Assembly: GCF_023703415.1 (NCBI RefSeq)
Contig: NZ_JAGMTU010000005.1
Span: 62,001 to 126,000, forward strand
Source: Microbacterium sp. USTB-Y
Lineage (GTDB): Bacteria; Actinomycetota; Actinomycetes; Actinomycetales; Microbacteriaceae
DNA length: 64,000 bases
Direction of reading: 5' to 3'
Made by a program: the position numbers and the translations under genes. Positions 17,366-26,471 of this stretch are shown here, piece after piece. The notes beneath the pieces are model-generated. The model did no database searches and was not told the origin of the DNA. It was given only the letters and a program-made list of their open reading frames with translations. Within the stretch, counting starts at the first letter, position 1. Each line of letters opens with the position of its first letter.

Positions 17366-18961
17366 GTGACCTTTCTCGACTTCATCGCGATGACGCGACG
17401 CGGATGGAAGATCCTCGTCGTGCTCATCGTGCTCGGTGCCGCCGCCGGGTTCGGCTACGCGTTCCTCTCGCCGAAGGTCTACCAGGCCAGCTCCACCGGC
17501 TTCATCGCCGCCGAGGGATCGTCGGCCATCGCCGGGTCCGATGAGGCCGTCGCACGAGCCGGAGCCTACGTCACGCTGATCTCGAGCCAGCAGGTGCGCG
17601 ACGCGATCGTCAAGGACGCGAAGGTCGATCCGTCCCAGCTGAGCGGCAGCCTCGGAGCCCGGGTCGTGCCCGGCAGCACCCTCATCGAGGTGACCGCCAG
17701 TTCCGAATCGCCGCAGGCGGCGCTGAAGCTCGCGAACGGGGCCCTGCACGGCCTGGTGACGGTCATCGATGAGATCGAGTCGAAGACGAACAACACGACC
17801 GGCACCAAGGTCATCATCGTCCCGATGGACAACGCGGTCGCGCCGACGGCACCGGTCTCGCCCAACACCAAGCTGAACGTCGGCGTGGGCGCCGCGGCGG
17901 GCCTGGTGCTCGCCTACCTGATCCTGTTCGCCCGTCGCGCCCTGGATGTGCGCGTGCGCGTGCACACCGACATGCGCGAGCTCATGGGCACCGGCGTGCT
18001 CGCCCGCGTGCCGAAGCTCGGACGCAACGGCACGCCCGAGGGTGACTCGCACAACGAGACCATCGCGAGCGAGGCGTTCCGGCAGTTGCGCACGGGCCTT
18101 CGTTTCTCGAGCGTCGACAACGAAGTGCGCGTCGTCATGATCACGAGTGCGAGTCAGGGCGAGGGCAAGTCGATGACGGCAGCCTCGCTCACGCGTGTCA
18201 TGGCGGAGTCGGGGCAGCGCACGCTGATCATCGACGCCGATCTGCGCCGCCCGAAGGTGGGGCGCAACTTCGGGATCGACGGATCGGTCGGCCTCAGCGA
18301 GGTGCTCAGCGGCCAGGTGCCGGTGCGCAGCGCCATTCAGCCCACTGCGGATCCGAATCTCTTCGTGCTGCCGTCGGGCGGCACACCGCCGAACCCCTCC
18401 GAGATGCTCGGTTCGGTCGCGTTCACCAGCCTGCTGAACGAGTTCCGCAAGGACTTCTTCATCGTCATCGACGCGCCGCCCGTGCTGCCCGTGACCGACG
18501 CGACCGTCGTGAGCACGCTCGTGGACGGCGTGGTGTTCGTGCTTGCGGTCGGCAAGACGCGCCGGGCGGAGGGAGCCGCCGCGCGCACCCAGCTCGAGCA
18601 GGTGAACGCGCGCATCCTCGGCGTGGTGCTGAACATGGTGCCCCTCAAGGGCGCCAACAGCTATGGCGACGGCTACGGCTACTACCGGCAGAACAAGAGC
18701 TACTACGTGAAGCCGAAGAAGACGGGCGAGAAGCGCGCCTCGGCGGCATCCGCCGTCGTGCCGAACGTGCCCAACCGGCAGCCGGCCTCGCCGCTTCCCG
18801 GCGCGTCGCCGGTTCAGGACTCGCGGCCCGCTGCCGCGGCTGCACCCGTTGCACCCGCTGCGCCCGCACCGGCCCTGACAGCGCCGGTTCAGCCGTCGTC
18901 CGCGGAGGCGCACTCCGCCTCCGGCGGCGTGCGGGGTCTGCGCCGCAGCTCGCGGAACTGA
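17366..18961 (+). CDS. Wzz-domain polysaccharide co-polymerase with BY-kinase domain
   Basis: A 531-residue fusion. The N-terminal Wzz half has a membrane span at about 15-37 and another near 168-190. The cytoplasmic tyrosine-kinase half follows, with Walker A SASQGEGKSMTA (about 262), Walker A' LIIDADLRRP (about 288) and Walker B FIVIDAPPVLP (about 366). A tyrosine cluster (GDGYGYYRQNKSYYV, about 434-448) is the expected autophosphorylation tail, followed by a Pro/Ala-rich end. These proteins control chain length and export of capsule or exopolysaccharide through cycles of tyrosine phosphorylation. Fused Wzz-kinase is the usual actinobacterial form. A matching phosphatase is not seen in the window. 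First gene of the operon. Confidence 0.92.
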   Translation: MTFLDFIAMTRRGWKILVVLIVLGAAAGFGYAFLSPKVYQASSTGFIAAEGSSAIAGSDEAVARAGAYVTLISSQQVRDAIVKDAKVDPSQLSGSLGARVVPGSTLIEVTASSESPQAALKLANGALHGLVTVIDEIESKTNNTTGTKVIIVPMDNAVAPTAPVSPNTKLNVGVGAAAGLVLAYLILFARRALDVRVRVHTDMRELMGTGVLARVPKLGRNGTPEGDSHNETIASEAFRQLRTGLRFSSVDNEVRVVMITSASQGEGKSMTAASLTRVMAESGQRTLIIDADLRRPKVGRNFGIDGSVGLSEVLSGQVPVRSAIQPTADPNLFVLPSGGTPPNPSEMLGSVAFTSLLNEFRKDFFIVIDAPPVLPVTDATVVSTLVDGVVFVLAVGKTRRAEGAAARTQLEQVNARILGVVLNMVPLKGANSYGDGYGYYRQNKSYYVKPKKTGEKRASAASAVVPNVPNRQPASPLPGASPVQDSRPAAAAAPVAPAAPAPALTAPVQPSSAEAHSASGGVRGLRRSSRN

Positions 18962-18962
18962 C

Positions 18963-19919
18963 ATGACACGGCCGAAAGCTCCCTCTGGGGAGGGTGAGCG
19001 ACGGCCCGATCCGAGTACGCCTCGCATCACGGGGCTCTCGATCGTGGTGCCGCACTACGGCGACCCTGCGACAGCTCAGGAGCTGATCGCGCGGCTCAGA
19101 CGTCAGATCGACGCGCCGCCGCGGGAGATCATCGTCTCGGACGACCTCTCGCCGCAGCCGTACCCCGATGCCGACGACGTCACGGTGGTGCGCCGCAGCG
19201 TCAACGGCGGGTTCGGGGCGGCGGTGAACTCCGGAGCCGCAGCTGCGCGGCATTCGCATCTGCTCGTGCTCAACAGCGATCTCGAGATCGACGAGGGGTT
19301 CCTCTCCTCGATCGTGCGCGAGTCCGAACCGTGGCAGCCCGCGGTCTGCGCGCCGATGCTGGTCGGCCACGACGGCGCCACGCAATGGGGCGGCCGGCAC
19401 TTCCCGCGCCATCGGCATCACATCCTCGAATGGCTGACACCGTTGGCCCGGTTCCGCCCCCGGCTGCACGAGGCGGTCGGACACGACACCCGCTGCGTCG
19501 CGGGCGCGACGGTGCCGGTCGACTGGCTGGTGGGCGCCGCGCTGCTCATCCCCCGGGACGAGTTCGAGGCCGTCGGAGGGTTCGACGAGGGGTACTTCAT
19601 GAACTCGGAGGAGGTCGATCTGCAGCGGCGGCTCCGCGAGCGCGGCGTTCCCTCGATCTTTCTGGGCCGCGTCGCGGTGGCGCACGAAGGCGGCGGATCG
19701 TCGGATTCGGACCGCCGGGTGCGCTGGGTGACGCAGTCGCGGATCCGGTACGCCCGGGTCTGGCGCGCACATCCGACGATGCTCGTCGCGGGCCTCCGCA
19801 CCGCCAGCGTCGTCAACCTCTTCTTCAACGCGATGCGAAGGCTCTCCGGTCGCCGCATCGCGCCACTGCAGACGTTCCGGCGAGAACTCGCCGCGATCGC
19901 GCCCGGGAGGGTCTCATGA
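18963..19919 (+). CDS. GT2 glycosyltransferase (rhamnosyltransferase-like)
   Basis: A 318-residue GT-A enzyme. After a polar 25-residue lead it has LSIVVPHYGDP, the NGGFGAAVNSG motif and the DxD-type LVLNSDLEI (about residue 105), followed by the acceptor-side motif GGFDEGYFMNSEEVDLQRRLRERG. This is the WbbL/rhamnosyltransferase-type subgroup, though donor specificity is not certain. The start codon is one base after the upstream stop, so the genes are translationally coupled. Confidence 0.85.
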   Translation: MTRPKAPSGEGERRPDPSTPRITGLSIVVPHYGDPATAQELIARLRRQIDAPPREIIVSDDLSPQPYPDADDVTVVRRSVNGGFGAAVNSGAAAARHSHLLVLNSDLEIDEGFLSSIVRESEPWQPAVCAPMLVGHDGATQWGGRHFPRHRHHILEWLTPLARFRPRLHEAVGHDTRCVAGATVPVDWLVGAALLIPRDEFEAVGGFDEGYFMNSEEVDLQRRLRERGVPSIFLGRVAVAHEGGGSSDSDRRVRWVTQSRIRYARVWRAHPTMLVAGLRTASVVNLFFNAMRRLSGRRIAPLQTFRRELAAIAPGRVS

Positions 19920-20944
19920 AGGTTCTGATCACGGGAGGCGCCGGGTTCATCGGCCAGCACGTCGCGTCGCTGCTGGTGTCGCGCGGCGACCAGGTGCTCG
20001 CTCTGGACTCGTTCCTTCCGCAGGTGCACTCCGACCCGGAGTCGGCCCGCGCACGCTTCCCGGGCGAGGTCATCGTGTCGGACGTCGCAGACGACGCCGC
20101 GTGGGAGGCGCTGCCGGCCTTCGATGCGCTGGTCCATCTGGCGGCCGAGACCGGAACGGCGCAGTCGATGTATGAGACGGCGCGCTACGAGCGCGTGAAC
20201 GTGCACGGGACCCGTCTCGCCGCACGGGCGGCGGTGCGGGCGGGCGTGCCGATCGTGTCGCTGAGCTCCCGCGCCGTCTACGGGGAGGGCCTCGTCGATG
20301 AGAACGGCGCCCCGCGCGCGTCTCGTGAGGATGATCCGCACGCGCCGGTGTCGTTCTACGGCGAGACCAAGTCCTGGGCGGAACGCGAACTCCTCGATGA
20401 GGTCGGGTACTCGGCGCCTGCAGTGATCATCCGGCCACAGAACGTCATCGGCCCCGGTCAGGCCCTGCACAATCCGTACACGGGTGTTCTGGCGGCGTTC
20501 CTCGCACGTCTCCGTGAGGGGCGACCGCTGTCGATCTACGGCGACGGACGGCAGACCCGCGATTTCGTCCATGTGGCCGACCTCGCCGAGCTCATCGTCT
20601 GGAATCTGCAGAACCCGCCGCAGCCGTCCGCGCCGCGGATCCTCAATTGCGGCACCGGAGTGCGGACGTCGCTCACGCAGCTCGCCGAGTTCTCCGCAGC
20701 GGCGGCTCCCCACGGCGCATCGCCGATCGAGTACGTCGACGTGCATCGGGCCGGCGACATCGAGCATGCCTGTGCCGATCTCAGCCGTCTGCGAGCGCTC
20801 GGGGCTCCCTTGCCTACGCGCACGTCGGCGCAGGCGGTGGCCGACTTCGTCGTCAGCTCCTGGGCGGTCGACGGTGCGCCGTCGAGCCTGTGGGACGACG
20901 CCTTGGACGAGCTCAGCCGTCGGGGTCTGGCGGGCGAATCGTGA
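19916..20944 (+). CDS. NAD-dependent epimerase/dehydratase, dTDP-L-rhamnose 4-epimerase-like
   Basis: A 342-residue extended short-chain dehydrogenase. It has the Rossmann motif TGGAGFIG, the region LDSFLPQVHSD and LAAETGTAQSMYE, and the catalytic Ser and Tyr-x-x-x-Lys (SLSSRAVYGEG; YGETK). The DS..PQVH and GQSMYE-type blocks are typical of dTDP-6-deoxy-L-talose (dTDP-L-rhamnose 4-epimerase) enzymes, but UDP-sugar 4-epimerase activity cannot be excluded. It overlaps the preceding stop (ATGA). It supplies a nucleotide sugar for the locus 1 polymer. Confidence 0.82.
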   Translation: MKVLITGGAGFIGQHVASLLVSRGDQVLALDSFLPQVHSDPESARARFPGEVIVSDVADDAAWEALPAFDALVHLAAETGTAQSMYETARYERVNVHGTRLAARAAVRAGVPIVSLSSRAVYGEGLVDENGAPRASREDDPHAPVSFYGETKSWAERELLDEVGYSAPAVIIRPQNVIGPGQALHNPYTGVLAAFLARLREGRPLSIYGDGRQTRDFVHVADLAELIVWNLQNPPQPSAPRILNCGTGVRTSLTQLAEFSAAAAPHGASPIEYVDVHRAGDIEHACADLSRLRALGAPLPTRTSAQAVADFVVSSWAVDGAPSSLWDDALDELSRRGLAGES

Positions 20945-21486
20945 ATTTGGCCCGCGTTCTCGTGGAGCTGCCGCCGTCGCTTCGTTGGCGATGGGGGCGT
21001 GTCGTGTCCGCGGTCCTCTATCGTCGGGCCTTTGCGGCGTTCGGTCCGGACAGCGTGATCGTGGCTCCGGTTCGACTGCGCGGTGTGGAGCGGATCAGGA
21101 TCGGGGCCGGGCTGGCCGCATTCGAGCGATGCTGGATCGAGGCCGAGAGCGGAGCCGCGCTGGTCATCGGCGACCGCGTGTATCTCGGCCACGGTGCGCA
21201 CGTTCATGCTGTCGACGATGTCAAGATCGGCGACCGAGTCATGCTCGCCGACAACGTGCTGGTCAACTCCGGCGCACATGCCGCGGATGAGGTCAAGACG
21301 ATCAGCGGACGGGGCCCGATCAACATCGGCGACGATGTCTTCGTCGGGCAGAACGCCGTCGTCCTCGGCGGGGTAACCATCGGCGAACGGGCGATCATCG
21401 GAGCCGGTGCAGTGGTCACCCGTGACGTCCCCGCAGGAGCGACCGCCGTCGGGGTTCCCGCTCGTGTGATCGGAGACAATTCGTGA
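20941..21486 (+). CDS. Hexapeptide-repeat acyltransferase (LbH fold)
   Basis: A 181-residue protein whose second half is a left-handed beta-helix built from hexapeptide repeats (IGDRVYLG, IGDRVMLADN, IGDDVFVGQNAVVLGGVTIGERAIIGAGAVV) and ends in the CoA-binding GVPARVIG. It most likely O-acetylates a sugar of the repeat unit or its precursor. The first 50 residues form a separate helical part. GTGA overlaps at both ends show coupling to its neighbours. Confidence 0.85.
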   Translation: MNLARVLVELPPSLRWRWGRVVSAVLYRRAFAAFGPDSVIVAPVRLRGVERIRIGAGLAAFERCWIEAESGAALVIGDRVYLGHGAHVHAVDDVKIGDRVMLADNVLVNSGAHAADEVKTISGRGPINIGDDVFVGQNAVVLGGVTIGERAIIGAGAVVTRDVPAGATAVGVPARVIGDNS

Positions 21487-22472
21487 GGGTGCTGGTCGTA
21501 AGCCCGGGATTCCACGGGTATGCGTCCTCGCTCGGCCGCACGCTGGCCTCGCTCGGGCATGATGCGCGCGTTCATGTCTACGACTCGCCGCGAACGCCGG
21601 TCGGTCGCCTGGGGATCCGGCTGCTGCATCGCGCACCGGAACACGTCCTGGCCCAGCGAGCCCGGCGAGATCTGACGGATCGTGCGATGTCCGCGCTGCG
21701 TCTGTTCCGGCCGGACGCGGTGCTCGTTGTCCGTGGTGACCTCCTGGACGATCGCTGGTGGGATGCTCTGGAGTCCCGTCGTGTTCGCCGGGTCACCTGG
21801 ATGTACGACGAGCTGCGGCGGATGTCCTACGATCCCGAAGTGCTCGGCCGGATCGGAGCCGTGGCCACATACAGCGCTCTCGACGCCGAGGAGCTGAAGG
21901 GGCGCGGAGTAGAAGCGCATCACGTCCCGCTCGGGTTCGACGCACTCCAAGCAGTCGTGCCGCAACCGGTGCGCGGAATCAGCCTCATCGGCGCGCGGTA
22001 CCCCAGCCGCGAGGCGGTGCTGCGCAGGCTGGCGAAAGCAGACCTCGACGTGGTGGCCTTCGGGCGGGACTGGTCCCGGCATCCGATCGATGTGATCCGC
22101 ACCGGCTCCTACGCGACCCCCGGGATCCCCACCCGCCGGGAGCTCTCGCGCGGCGAGGCATACGGGGCCATGCGCGACTCGCCCGCGACGCTGAATCTCC
22201 ACGGCGACCAGGACGGCTTCACAATGCGCACGTTCGAGGCGCCAGGCGTCGGCGCCGTCGAGATCTGTGACCGTCCGGAGGTCAGCGGCCTCTACGAGGT
22301 CGGCAACGAGGTGCTCGCCTACTCATCGGAGGACGAACTCGTGGAACTCTGCCGCAGGGCGGTCCGCGACCCTCGCTGGGCGGACGGAATCCGGGCGCGG
22401 GGGCGCGCGCGAACGCTGGCCGAGCACACCCTGGCACATCGTCTTCGGCGATTGGAGCAGTTGTGGGCCTGA
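21483..22472 (+). CDS. Glycosyltransferase, CgeB-like
   Basis: A 329-residue protein resembling the CgeB/GT-B group: MRVLVVSPGFHGYASSLG at the N-terminus, the mid-chain WMYDELRRM, then AYGAMRDSPATLNLHGDQDGFTMRTFEAPGVGAVEICDR, equivalent to the donor-binding loop where the glutamate in RTFEAPG contacts the nucleotide. CgeB-like glycosyltransferases transfer sugars in spore coat or exopolysaccharide loci; donor and acceptor are unknown here. GTG start overlapping the previous stop. Confidence 0.75.
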   Translation: MRVLVVSPGFHGYASSLGRTLASLGHDARVHVYDSPRTPVGRLGIRLLHRAPEHVLAQRARRDLTDRAMSALRLFRPDAVLVVRGDLLDDRWWDALESRRVRRVTWMYDELRRMSYDPEVLGRIGAVATYSALDAEELKGRGVEAHHVPLGFDALQAVVPQPVRGISLIGARYPSREAVLRRLAKADLDVVAFGRDWSRHPIDVIRTGSYATPGIPTRRELSRGEAYGAMRDSPATLNLHGDQDGFTMRTFEAPGVGAVEICDRPEVSGLYEVGNEVLAYSSEDELVELCRRAVRDPRWADGIRARGRARTLAEHTLAHRLRRLEQLWA

Positions 22473-23503
22473 ACTTCCCGGAGCATCTGCACGAGTGGCA
22501 GAGCTGGCAGGCTCGTCAGCATCGCCTTCAGGGCTGGAAAGCGCGCCTGTCCGGCAGAGCTCTCGCGCAACCGTCGCTCAGCAGCGCCGTCCGCGGCACG
22601 GATCCTGCCGTCCTCCTCGCGATCGACTCTCACTCGCCATCAGGGATCGCCTCCCTGCACGGGCTGATCGATCGGCTTCCCGCGCTGGCTGTCGTCAGCT
22701 CGGTACACACGACCGAGCAGCTCGTCGAGCTGTTGGGCGGGGAAGCACAGGGCGCTCGCGTTGCCGCGCCAGAAAGCATGCCGCGTTCGCTCAGCGCCGT
22801 GGTCGGTGCCGGCCACTATCTCCCTGCGGGAGCCGCCGCCTGGCGCCTTGCCGATGAGCGGGGCATTCCTGACATCGTCGTCCAGCACGGGTTGATGACT
22901 CCGTTCGCTCCGCCGCTGCCTCCGCGTGCGCACCTTCTCGCGTTCAGTGACTCGGACGGTGCGTTCTGGGCCTCGAATCGCTCCGATATCGCGTGGACCG
23001 TCGTCGGAGCCCAGCTGCTCTGGGATGCGGGGGCAACACCCAGAACAGAACCGGCGACAGGTACGCCGACCTACCTCGGCCAGCTGCACGGGGCCGAGCT
23101 GCCCCGTCACGGCATGGCACGGGCGACGACACGATTCTGGCGCGAGACAGGGGCCGTATACCGCCCGCATCCTTCGGAAGCAGATCGGCTGTCGCGCCTC
23201 CAGCACGGGATCTGGGAGCGCCAGGGGATGCGGATCGATCGCCGCGCGCGTGCACTGGCGGAGTCGAGGGGGCCCGTCGTCGCGGCGTTCTCGACCGGCA
23301 TCCTCGAGTCCGCAGCGGCCGGACTGCCGTCCTGGGCCTTCTACCCGAACCCGCCGCGCTGGCTCGGCGAGTTCTGGGAGCGCTATGGCATCCGGCGTTG
23401 GGATGCGGATGACTCTCCCACTCCGCCGCCCGCCCGTCCCGCCCTCGAGCCCGCCCAGGCGATCGCCGACGCCGTGCTCGCCCTGGCCGAAGGAGCCTCA
23501 TGA
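22463..23503 (+). CDS. Predicted GT-B-type glycosyltransferase of the nonulosonate cluster
   Basis: A 346-residue protein I can place only loosely. It has VVQHGLMTPFAPPLPP near residue 134 and, near the end, VYRPHPSEADR and AAFSTGILESAAAGLPSWAFYP. The R-P-H-P-S-E and ST-x-x-x-E-S-A patterns resemble the donor site of CDP-glycerol/polysialyltransferase-type GT-B enzymes. It lies directly before the CMP-nonulosonate synthetase with a four-base overlap, and overlaps the upstream gene by ten bases. The best guess is the transferase that uses the CMP-activated acid made by the next two genes. Confidence 0.6.
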   Translation: MGLNFPEHLHEWQSWQARQHRLQGWKARLSGRALAQPSLSSAVRGTDPAVLLAIDSHSPSGIASLHGLIDRLPALAVVSSVHTTEQLVELLGGEAQGARVAAPESMPRSLSAVVGAGHYLPAGAAAWRLADERGIPDIVVQHGLMTPFAPPLPPRAHLLAFSDSDGAFWASNRSDIAWTVVGAQLLWDAGATPRTEPATGTPTYLGQLHGAELPRHGMARATTRFWRETGAVYRPHPSEADRLSRLQHGIWERQGMRIDRRARALAESRGPVVAAFSTGILESAAAGLPSWAFYPNPPRWLGEFWERYGIRRWDADDSPTPPPARPALEPAQAIADAVLALAEGAS

Positions 23504-24228
23504 ACATCCTGTGTGTGATCCCCGTGCGCGGCGGATCCAAGGGCGTGCCCGGCAAGAACGCCCGGCTCGTCGCGGGCAAGCCGCTCGTGGCCTGGAGCAT
23601 CGAACAGGCTCTCGCCGCGGGACTTGACGTCCTGGTGTCGACCGACGATGAGGAGCTGGCGGAGATCGCGCGCGGTGCGGGAGCCGATGTCCCGTTCCTG
23701 CGTCCGGCGGAGCTCGCTCAGGACACCACGCCCACCGAGCCCGTGATCGAGCATGCGATCGCGCACCGCGTCGCCGAGGGGCGGCGGCCCGATGCGGTGA
23801 TGCTGCTGCAGGCGACCTCGCCCGTGCGGTTGGCGGGAACGATCGAGCGGGCGGTGCAGGAGTTCGAGGAGACCGGCGTCGACAGCCTCGTGGGCGTGGT
23901 CGCGCAGACGCCCTTCTTCTGGCATCCTGCAGACTCCGGCAGCGCGACGGCGGAGTACGACCCCGCCGCGCGACCGCGCCGGCAGGATCTCACGGCCGAG
24001 GACTACTTCTACAAGGAGACCGGCTCGCTGTACCTCACCCGCACCGAGATCTACGAGCGGGAGCGCAACAGGATCGGAGGCCGGGTGGGGCTGTTCGTGA
24101 TGGACGAGGCGGAAGGCGTCGACATCGATACGCTGGTGGATCTGCGCATCGCAGAGCAGGTTCTGGGGGACCTGTACGGTTCGGCCCCAAGGGTGCACGG
24201 ACCGGAAGAGACGGGGGACATTTCATGA
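23500..24228 (+). CDS. neuA: CMP-nonulosonate (acylneuraminate) cytidylyltransferase
   Basis: A 242-residue NeuA-type enzyme. The CTP-binding signature IPVRGGSKGVPGKN is at residues 7-20, with STDDEELAEIA and LLQATSPVR further on, and the metal-site DIDTLVD region near the end. It activates a nonulosonic acid (sialic, legionaminic or pseudaminic type) with CTP. The ATG overlaps the previous stop; the next gene is the matching synthase. Which acid is made cannot be told from this gene alone. Confidence 0.88.
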   Translation: MNILCVIPVRGGSKGVPGKNARLVAGKPLVAWSIEQALAAGLDVLVSTDDEELAEIARGAGADVPFLRPAELAQDTTPTEPVIEHAIAHRVAEGRRPDAVMLLQATSPVRLAGTIERAVQEFEETGVDSLVGVVAQTPFFWHPADSGSATAEYDPAARPRRQDLTAEDYFYKETGSLYLTRTEIYERERNRIGGRVGLFVMDEAEGVDIDTLVDLRIAEQVLGDLYGSAPRVHGPEETGDIS

Positions 24229-26471
24229 TCATCGAACGCGACCTCGCGCCGTACATCGTCTTCGGCGAGGACCCCGTGCTGGTCGGCCTCGGCAAGATCA
24301 ACGCCAACAAGCAGCGCATCGTGTTCTGCGTCGACGAGCACGGGATCCTGCAGGGATCCCTGTCCGACGGAGACTTCCGCCGCTGGATCATCCAGAACCC
24401 CAACGCTTCGCTGGACGTGTCGTGCGCGACCGTGGCGAACCGCAGTGTGCAGACGGCCCCGCACACCGCCGCGCCGGCCGACATTGCCCCGCTGCTGGGC
24501 CGCGACGGCGTGCATCATGTGCCGCTCGTCGACGAGCGCGGCCACCTGTGGGCGATCGCCCTCGACGAGACGGGCACGCTGCGGATCGGGTCCCACGAGA
24601 TGGGGCCGGGTCACCCGGCGTTCGTGATCGCGGAGGTCGGCAACAACCACAACGGATCCGTCGACCTCGCCAAGCACCTCGTCGACCTCGCCGTGGGAGC
24701 CAACGCCGATGCGGTGAAGTTCCAGCTCCGTGACATGGACGCCCTCTACCGCCAGCGCGGTGCGGCGACCGGAGGGGAGGATCTGGGAGTGCAGTACACG
24801 CTCGACCTCCTGCGCCGGTTCTCCCTCCCTGCGGAGAAGCTGTTCGAGGTGTTCGATCACGCCCGCGACGCCGGCATCGACGTCATGTGCACGCCGTGGG
24901 ACGCACCGAGCGTGCAGGCGCTCGCCGACTATGGGATCCCGGCGCTGAAGATCGCCTCGGCCGACCTCACCAACCACGAGCTCATCGCCGACGCGGCGGA
25001 CAAGGGCCTGCCGCTCGTGCTCAGCACGGGAATGTCGCGCGAGAGCGAGATCCTCGAGACCGTCGCGCTGCTGCGCGGCAAGGGCGCGCCCTTCGCGCTG
25101 CTGCATTGCCAGTCGACGTACCCCGCGCCGTACAAGGACCTCAACCTGCGCTACCTCGACCGGCTCGCCGAGATCGGCCAGTGCGTGGTCGGCTACTCCG
25201 GGCACGAGCGCGGCTGGCACGTGCCGGTCGCTGCCGTCGCCCGCGGTGCGCACATCATCGAGAAGCACTTCACGGTCGACCGCGCGATGGAGGGCAACGA
25301 CCACACCGTGTCGCTGCTGCCGGACGAGTTCCGGATCATGGTCGAGCAGATCCGCGACATCGAGACCTCGATGGGGACGGGCGAGACCCGCGTGGTGTCG
25401 ACCGGCGAGCAGATGAACCGGGTGACGCTGGCGAAGTCCCTCGTCGCCGCGCGTCCCCTCACCGGCGGAGCGGTCATCACCGCCGAGGACGTGATGGTGA
25501 AGAGCCCGGGACGTGGCCTGCAGCCGAATGCGCTGCCGCAGCTGCTCGGCCGGACCCTCAAGCGCGACATGGCCGAGGGTGAGTTCTTCTTCGACGGCGA
25601 CCTGCGCGACGCGGCCCCCGAGGGGCGGCCGTTCACGTTCCGCCGGCCCTGGGGGCTCCCGGTGCGCTATCACGATGCGGCCGCTCTGCTGAAGCAGTCC
25701 AACCCCGACTTCCTCGAGTTCCATTTCTCGTACAAGGATCTCGACGTCGACATGGACGAGTTCTTCACCGAGAAGCTGCCCATCGGGTTCACCACCCACC
25801 TGCCGGATCTGTTCGCCGGTGACTTCCTGGTGGATCTCGCCTCCGACGACGAGGAGACCTGGGAGCGCTCGATCCGCGAAGTGCAGCGCACCATCGACGT
25901 GACCCGCGACCTGCGCCGGTGGTTCACCGTCGAGGAGGATCCGATCATGGTCGTGACCATGGGCGGGTTCACGAAGGACAAGCACATCGAGCCCGAGCAG
26001 CGCGCACACAAGTACGCCCGAGTCGCGGCCGCGCTGAAGCGCCTGGACTCCACCGGAGTGCGGATCGCGGCGCAGACCCTGCCGCCCTACCCGTGGCTGA
26101 TGGGCGGGCAGCAGTTCCACAACCTGTTCCTCGACCCGCGCGACACCGTCCGGTTCGCCGAGGAGACGGGCACGGCTCTATGCTTCGACGCCTCGCACAC
26201 CAAGCTCGCCACCAACTGGCTGGGCATGGCGTTCTCCGAGGCGGTCGACCTGCTCGCACCGCACACCATCCACTGGCACCTGGTCGATGCGACCGGCGTC
26301 GACGGCGAGGGCGTGCAGGTGGGCGAGGGTGACATCGACTGGCAGGAGTTCGCGGAGCGGATGGACCGGCTCTCGCCGGGCACGCCGTTCATCCCCGAGA
26401 TCTGGCAGGGCCACGTCGACAACGGTGCGGGCTTCTGGACGGCGCTGGACCGCATGGAGGCCTGGTTGTGA
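24225..26471 (+). CDS. neuB: Four-part nonulosonate synthase fusion: CBS pair, NeuB, SAF, TIM-barrel
   Basis: A 748-residue protein. Residues about 8-115 are a CBS-domain pair (VFCVDEHGILQGSLSDGDFRRWI is diagnostic). About 125-395 is the NeuB synthase, with EVGNNHNG (138-144), the metal site in EKHFTVDRAMEGNDH and HCQSTYPAP. About 403-462 is an SAF/antifreeze-like domain (SLVAARPLTGGAVITAEDV). About 470-748 is a xylose-isomerase-like TIM barrel (CFDASHTKLATNWL; HWHLVDATGVDGEG). NeuB condenses phosphoenolpyruvate with an N-acetylated hexose. The CBS pair could sense a nucleotide, perhaps CMP-sugar or CTP, and the barrel could epimerise or supply the hexose, which would explain why no separate NeuC-type gene is nearby. 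Both are inference. Confidence 0.88.
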   Translation: MIIERDLAPYIVFGEDPVLVGLGKINANKQRIVFCVDEHGILQGSLSDGDFRRWIIQNPNASLDVSCATVANRSVQTAPHTAAPADIAPLLGRDGVHHVPLVDERGHLWAIALDETGTLRIGSHEMGPGHPAFVIAEVGNNHNGSVDLAKHLVDLAVGANADAVKFQLRDMDALYRQRGAATGGEDLGVQYTLDLLRRFSLPAEKLFEVFDHARDAGIDVMCTPWDAPSVQALADYGIPALKIASADLTNHELIADAADKGLPLVLSTGMSRESEILETVALLRGKGAPFALLHCQSTYPAPYKDLNLRYLDRLAEIGQCVVGYSGHERGWHVPVAAVARGAHIIEKHFTVDRAMEGNDHTVSLLPDEFRIMVEQIRDIETSMGTGETRVVSTGEQMNRVTLAKSLVAARPLTGGAVITAEDVMVKSPGRGLQPNALPQLLGRTLKRDMAEGEFFFDGDLRDAAPEGRPFTFRRPWGLPVRYHDAAALLKQSNPDFLEFHFSYKDLDVDMDEFFTEKLPIGFTTHLPDLFAGDFLVDLASDDEETWERSIREVQRTIDVTRDLRRWFTVEEDPIMVVTMGGFTKDKHIEPEQRAHKYARVAAALKRLDSTGVRIAAQTLPPYPWLMGGQQFHNLFLDPRDTVRFAEETGTALCFDASHTKLATNWLGMAFSEAVDLLAPHTIHWHLVDATGVDGEGVQVGEGDIDWQEFAERMDRLSPGTPFIPEIWQGHVDNGAGFWTALDRMEAWL

